DNA of 64,000 nt, taken from NCBI GenBank assembly GCA_012295275.1, contig CM022670.1, positions 29,339,938 through 29,403,937 of the forward strand, given 5' to 3'. This DNA is from Chrysomallon squamiferum. Its lineage: Eukaryota > Mollusca > Gastropoda > Neomphalida > Peltospiridae. Below are positions 55,601-60,711 of the stretch, in pieces. The notes below the pieces were generated by a model, which saw only the letters and a list, made by a program, of their open reading frames with translations, was not told where the DNA came from and made no database searches. The position numbers were made by a program, and so were the translations under genes. The number at the start of each line of letters is the position of its first letter. Within the stretch, counting starts at the first letter, position 1.

Positions 55601-58600
55601 TTTCAGTTAGTGTTTTACTTGTTGTCCTTTCAGATAAGTGGTGGGATGTTGATATACAGATTTGACTGTGGCAGTGGACCAGGAGTGATTAGAATTCCAG
55701 TTGACGTCACTGATGGCAAGTGGCACAGGGTGATGGTTGAAAGGAATGGCCGCCTGGCTGAGATGTTACTAGATGATAAATACAAAGCTATGACAGTTGC
55801 ACCTGGAGGCAATGACATCCTAAACCTGGACACAGATGATATTTACTTTGGAGCTGAGGTGAACATTTTGCACACTGGATACAGGGATATAAAGAAGGGT
55901 TTTGAAGGTTGTATCAAAGACATTCGACTGTTTAACATTCCACTGTTGTTTAGTGGCAGCAACAAGGTTTCTTTGTCACAGGAGTTTGAACAGGTGGACT
56001 TCCACTGTAAAGAAGACCCTTGGCAATACCCCGGAGAAAGTAAGCTTTTATTTTGTTTTATATTTGGTCACATTTGATTTTCTTTGTCACTACCTGATTT
56101 TCATGCTTAATGAATAGTTGTAGTAAATTATTGTCAGATGCTTTCAGTGGATTATCATCATTTTTAAAAGTTTATAATTGTATTGTTGTTTGTTTCAGAT
56201 GTGTGCAGCAGTTTCCCATGCATGCATGGAGGCACCTGCATGTACACTGGATTGAACTCCTACAAGTGTCAGTGTAAGAGCAGATACTATGGTGAAAAGT
56301 GTGAAGTTGACAGCAATCCATGTGCAGATAAGCCGTGTACTCACCAAGGTAAAAATGTACATATAAGAGTAATGTCTTAAACTGTTTGGCAAGACAAAGT
56401 TTTTCTTAAGATGGAGGAAATGAGCTGTGTTCTGATGTTCAGCATTATGGATTACAGGATCTATGCTTTGTATACCCTTTAGGGTAATTTTCATTTAACC
56501 ATTACCCCACTCCTATTTTACAAATGACTGTGGATCTCCTGTCTGTGAAGGAAGAAGCATACAAAGGTCCTATACCACTAATGAATAAAAATAGGTGTTT
56601 TCAAAAGTGAAAGATTGAGCCTGATTTGTGATATGTTTGAGATTTCATTAAACATAATAATTCATTCATCAGTTTCTTCTGCCTGATGCATCAATGCTTT
56701 GTTAACAATTCATTTATTTGTAATATGTATACTGAATTATTAAATAACTAATGTCTTGTGTTTTACAGGCCAGTGCTTCAAAGACAAAGATGTCCCCAAT
56801 GGTTACCACTGTCAGTGTCCAGGCAGATTTCAGGGGAAGAGATGTGAATATGGCCACAATTGTATTCCCAACCCTTGTCAAAATGGAGGTACTTGTATTG
56901 AGGGACCAGATTCTGCAGTTTGTCACTGTATTCCTGGATATGAAGGTATTAGTCTTCTTAACTTCATTTTTTTTGTTTTGAGAAAGAATAACCATTTAAA
57001 GTATAATTCTTAAGATAATATGTAGTATAATGATTCATTTGAAAGAGTGTAATTTGAAATTGAGAATTATATAAAACATCAGATTATTATAAGCTATGTA
57101 CAGGTTAAAAATATTTTTAAAAGGAATAAGTAAAATGTATTTTTAATTTTGTGTGTGTCCTGTTAAAGAAAAGAATGGGTATATACCTGATATGTTTTAT
57201 ATAATTATACACACATTATAAAACATCAACCACAAAACACAACTCTTAGAGTTCTTCAATACATAATGTCATTGTGTTAAAAAGAAGCTCAGTTCTTAAA
57301 CAATGAGAATGTAAATATTATTGTTACTATACCCAGGTCCATGGTGTGATACAACACTAGATCTGTGTAAGACAAACCCCTGTCTGCATGGCGGTGTATG
57401 TCACGTGATGAATGGAAAATACTACTGTAACTGTACCAAAGACAGAACTGGAGTGATTTGTGAAGATGTCTACATTCCATCCATTGTTTCTTCTTCAAGT
57501 GGAATTAACACTGAGGAGATATATGGCATAGCAGGTAATGTATACACAAAAATCAGCATCTTTTGCAGTAATTATTCTGTTTGGTTTGAATATGGTTCTT
57601 CAGTGTTTATATCTGTTTGTTATTCTACCATACCACAAAGCAATTATTGGGCAGATGTGATCAGATTCCTTTAAATCCAATGACTTTTATTGATTTATTG
57701 TTGTTGTTCTCATATGTTTATAATTGCTACCTAGCCTTTTTCTTTGATTGAAATACACATGTAAATTACAAATTTTTGTGTATATTTGAATAAATTTAAC
57801 AAATATTTTATTTATGTCTGTCTCTGTGTCTCTTTGTGTGTGTGTGTGCGCATGTGTTTTCTTTTTTTAAATGAACTTTTCAAATTTAGACTTCATTGGT
57901 TTATGTGACTTATATTTATTTATAACTTTATTTATCTCTTTACAAATATCTGTAAGTCAATGAAAATGGTTAAATCTACTGAATGTATTTTATTATGCCA
58001 TTATTTATAAATAAACATACAGTAGACATTATTGTAATGTTTTTTAAAACAGGTGTGGGTTTTGGCTTGATTCTGATAGCAGTCATATTTGTGTTTTGTC
58101 GCATCTGGAGACGGCGCAAGCGAGAACGTCACTGTAACAACATCACTCCTGGGATCACCACCAACCAAGATGAGATGTTTTTCCAGGTTTGTAGCATTGT
58201 TTGTTTTCTCATTAACACACCAAATGAAAATAATAAGAGAAGTAAAAACATTAATTGCTTATGTGAAGAATAGTTTTCATTTTCAGTATAATTTTTTAAT
58301 TTTTCTTTTAATATTTATAATAGGAATATATTTTGTTTAAATATAGATTGTCCAAAAAAATATTATATTCTTCAGTTTCAGTAAAACAAATATTTTTGTT
58401 ATCAGTCTTCAGCAGAATTGCATAATTTTTAGCTCTTTTTGGGTTATCTAGATTCAGTTTTAGTCATTTATCTGTCCTCGTTTATTTCTTTTTTTTCTTC
58501 TTAACTATCAGGGAATGAAAGGCAATGAAATGAAACGATGTAAAGTGAGCAATCCAGAGATTGACTTGACGAGCACTGTGCAGATGTTACCACCACCTGT

Positions 58601-60679
58601 ACCCACCCGTCCAGCGTCGTACACACCCAGCACCCATGACTCTCTCAACACACTTAACAACTTTGACACTGTCCGCAACTATGGCAGTGCAGCTGATGAG
58701 CTTGAATCAACAGGTATACACAATTTGCCAACATTCCAGGAGTACCTGCAGACTTTCCATGGGCCACACAACAACATTCCTCCTGCTCTTGTCCCTCTGC
58801 TCCCATCAAATCATGGATCAGAAACAGACTCGATTCAAAAAGAGAGTTTTGAGTTTGAGTATCCCAACATCATGGACAACTATTCTGATGGTATGTTCTA
58901 CATTTGGTGTGTTAGCTTTTAATCTTTGTAGATTTGTTCTGTTATAATAGGTTAATATAATCAGATAGTTCATTAGTTGCTTTCTTCTCTTTTTTTTTTT
59001 AATGTGTTTCTATTATTATATTTGACAGATAGAAATCCTAGCATTATCTGAAAAATTGAACATCAAAGGTCATTAAAGTTTGCTTTTGAAGTTAATACAT
59101 GTATCTTGGAATAAAGGCATTTGCTTTATAATAAAAAGCTGATCTGAATGACTGTTTTTAATTCTTGCTGAAAACTGTTTTTGTTATTTAAAATATCAGT
59201 TGAGAAGTCTCATGCTAGTAAGCGGATGCCAGGAGTCAGTGCATCACCCAGTCCAAAGATTACACGATACGAGAATCCACGACTCCAGTCTCAGGGTCAG
59301 CGGGAAAGTCCACTGCTGTCTCGACAAGATGCAAGTTCCTTCAGCAGTTTGCCAGTCTCCGAATCAGAGGAAGATCTCAACGGTGAGGATTATAAATACA
59401 GAACTTGTCTCTTCATGATAATCATAATTATTTAAACAAATACTTTCTCTTCTAATCTTTATTTTTATTCACAAAGAAATTATTTTGAAAGTATAATTAT
59501 TTTTATGAGTAGATAAACAAAGAAGATTCTAATTCAAATTAATCAAGCAACTCAAATCAAATTTTGCATAAACATTAAACATGAACACAATATTTGATAA
59601 TTTGTTATATTCAATAATTTTTGTTTTGAATCTTTATTATTTAAATTCTAAATAAAGGTTATACCTAGATCTTTTTTTACCATAAATTTCATGAATTTTA
59701 TTTCAGTTTTTCCTTTAATGAATCACTTTTTTTTAAACAGATGGTTTTAAAGACTTTAAATGCTTCTGTATATCTTTTATGGATATCCAGAAAAAATCAA
59801 ATATATAAATATATCTTGATCTCTGTTTATTTAACTTAAACAAATTTAATTAAACATATTTATTTATCTATAACTTCATTTAAATACCATTCATTATGCT
59901 GGATGAAGTTATGTTTTGTTTCATTTCTTTTTATAAAAGCTTATTATCATCTTCTTAACAATATAAATGCATTATTCTTTTTGAAAAAAACAACAACAAC
60001 AAAACCATTATGCATATCATGTTTGATAGCTACTAACTAATCCACCACTGTTTACCAATGATCCACTATACTTTCTTTCTGACACTTTGCAGCAAGACGA
60101 GGGAAAAAGAAAGGTAGAATGTACTGTCTTGTTTATATCAGACATGTCAATATTGTCTCCTATTAATTAATTATGCATGTGACCTCGTTTTACTGGAGCC
60201 TGTGTTCTGTTCCAACGTTTATGGTGTGCATGTATTACCAACATACTTTCTCTGTTCTTTATTCATACAGTCGCAAATAGCATCTTGCTTTTCTTCATTT
60301 TGGAAACACTATTAAAGCTTAATGTTGGTTTTGTGGTAACACTGCAGTGTAACAGGGGGGTTTGTATTATTAAAAGTGTGTGTGATAAGGTTTATACTTT
60401 TCTATTTTACAGGACAAGTAGGTTCGTTTTGCATATTTGCTTTTTTTGTTCTTTTAATTTGTTTTATTTTTTAAAAGTTTTATTTTCATTTCCAAATATT
60501 CGTTTTATCAAATACATTAGATTTTATTTAACTGAAATACACAGGGATTTGGTAGCTATTTCCATCAAAATGTTTCACTTGGTAAGGAACTTGTACTGTG
60601 TTTGGGAAGTGTTTTCATTTTTATTTGTTATTTTTCCTTTCATAAAATTAATTAACTCATTTGCTTAAAAAATTAAATC

Positions 60680-60711
<32 letters not shown>

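Noticed and set aside
60413-60421. 9-nt in-frame segment after 'tctattttacag' in intron 32
   Set aside because: The donor would be 'gttcgt', a poor site; the length is too small to be credible without transcripts.
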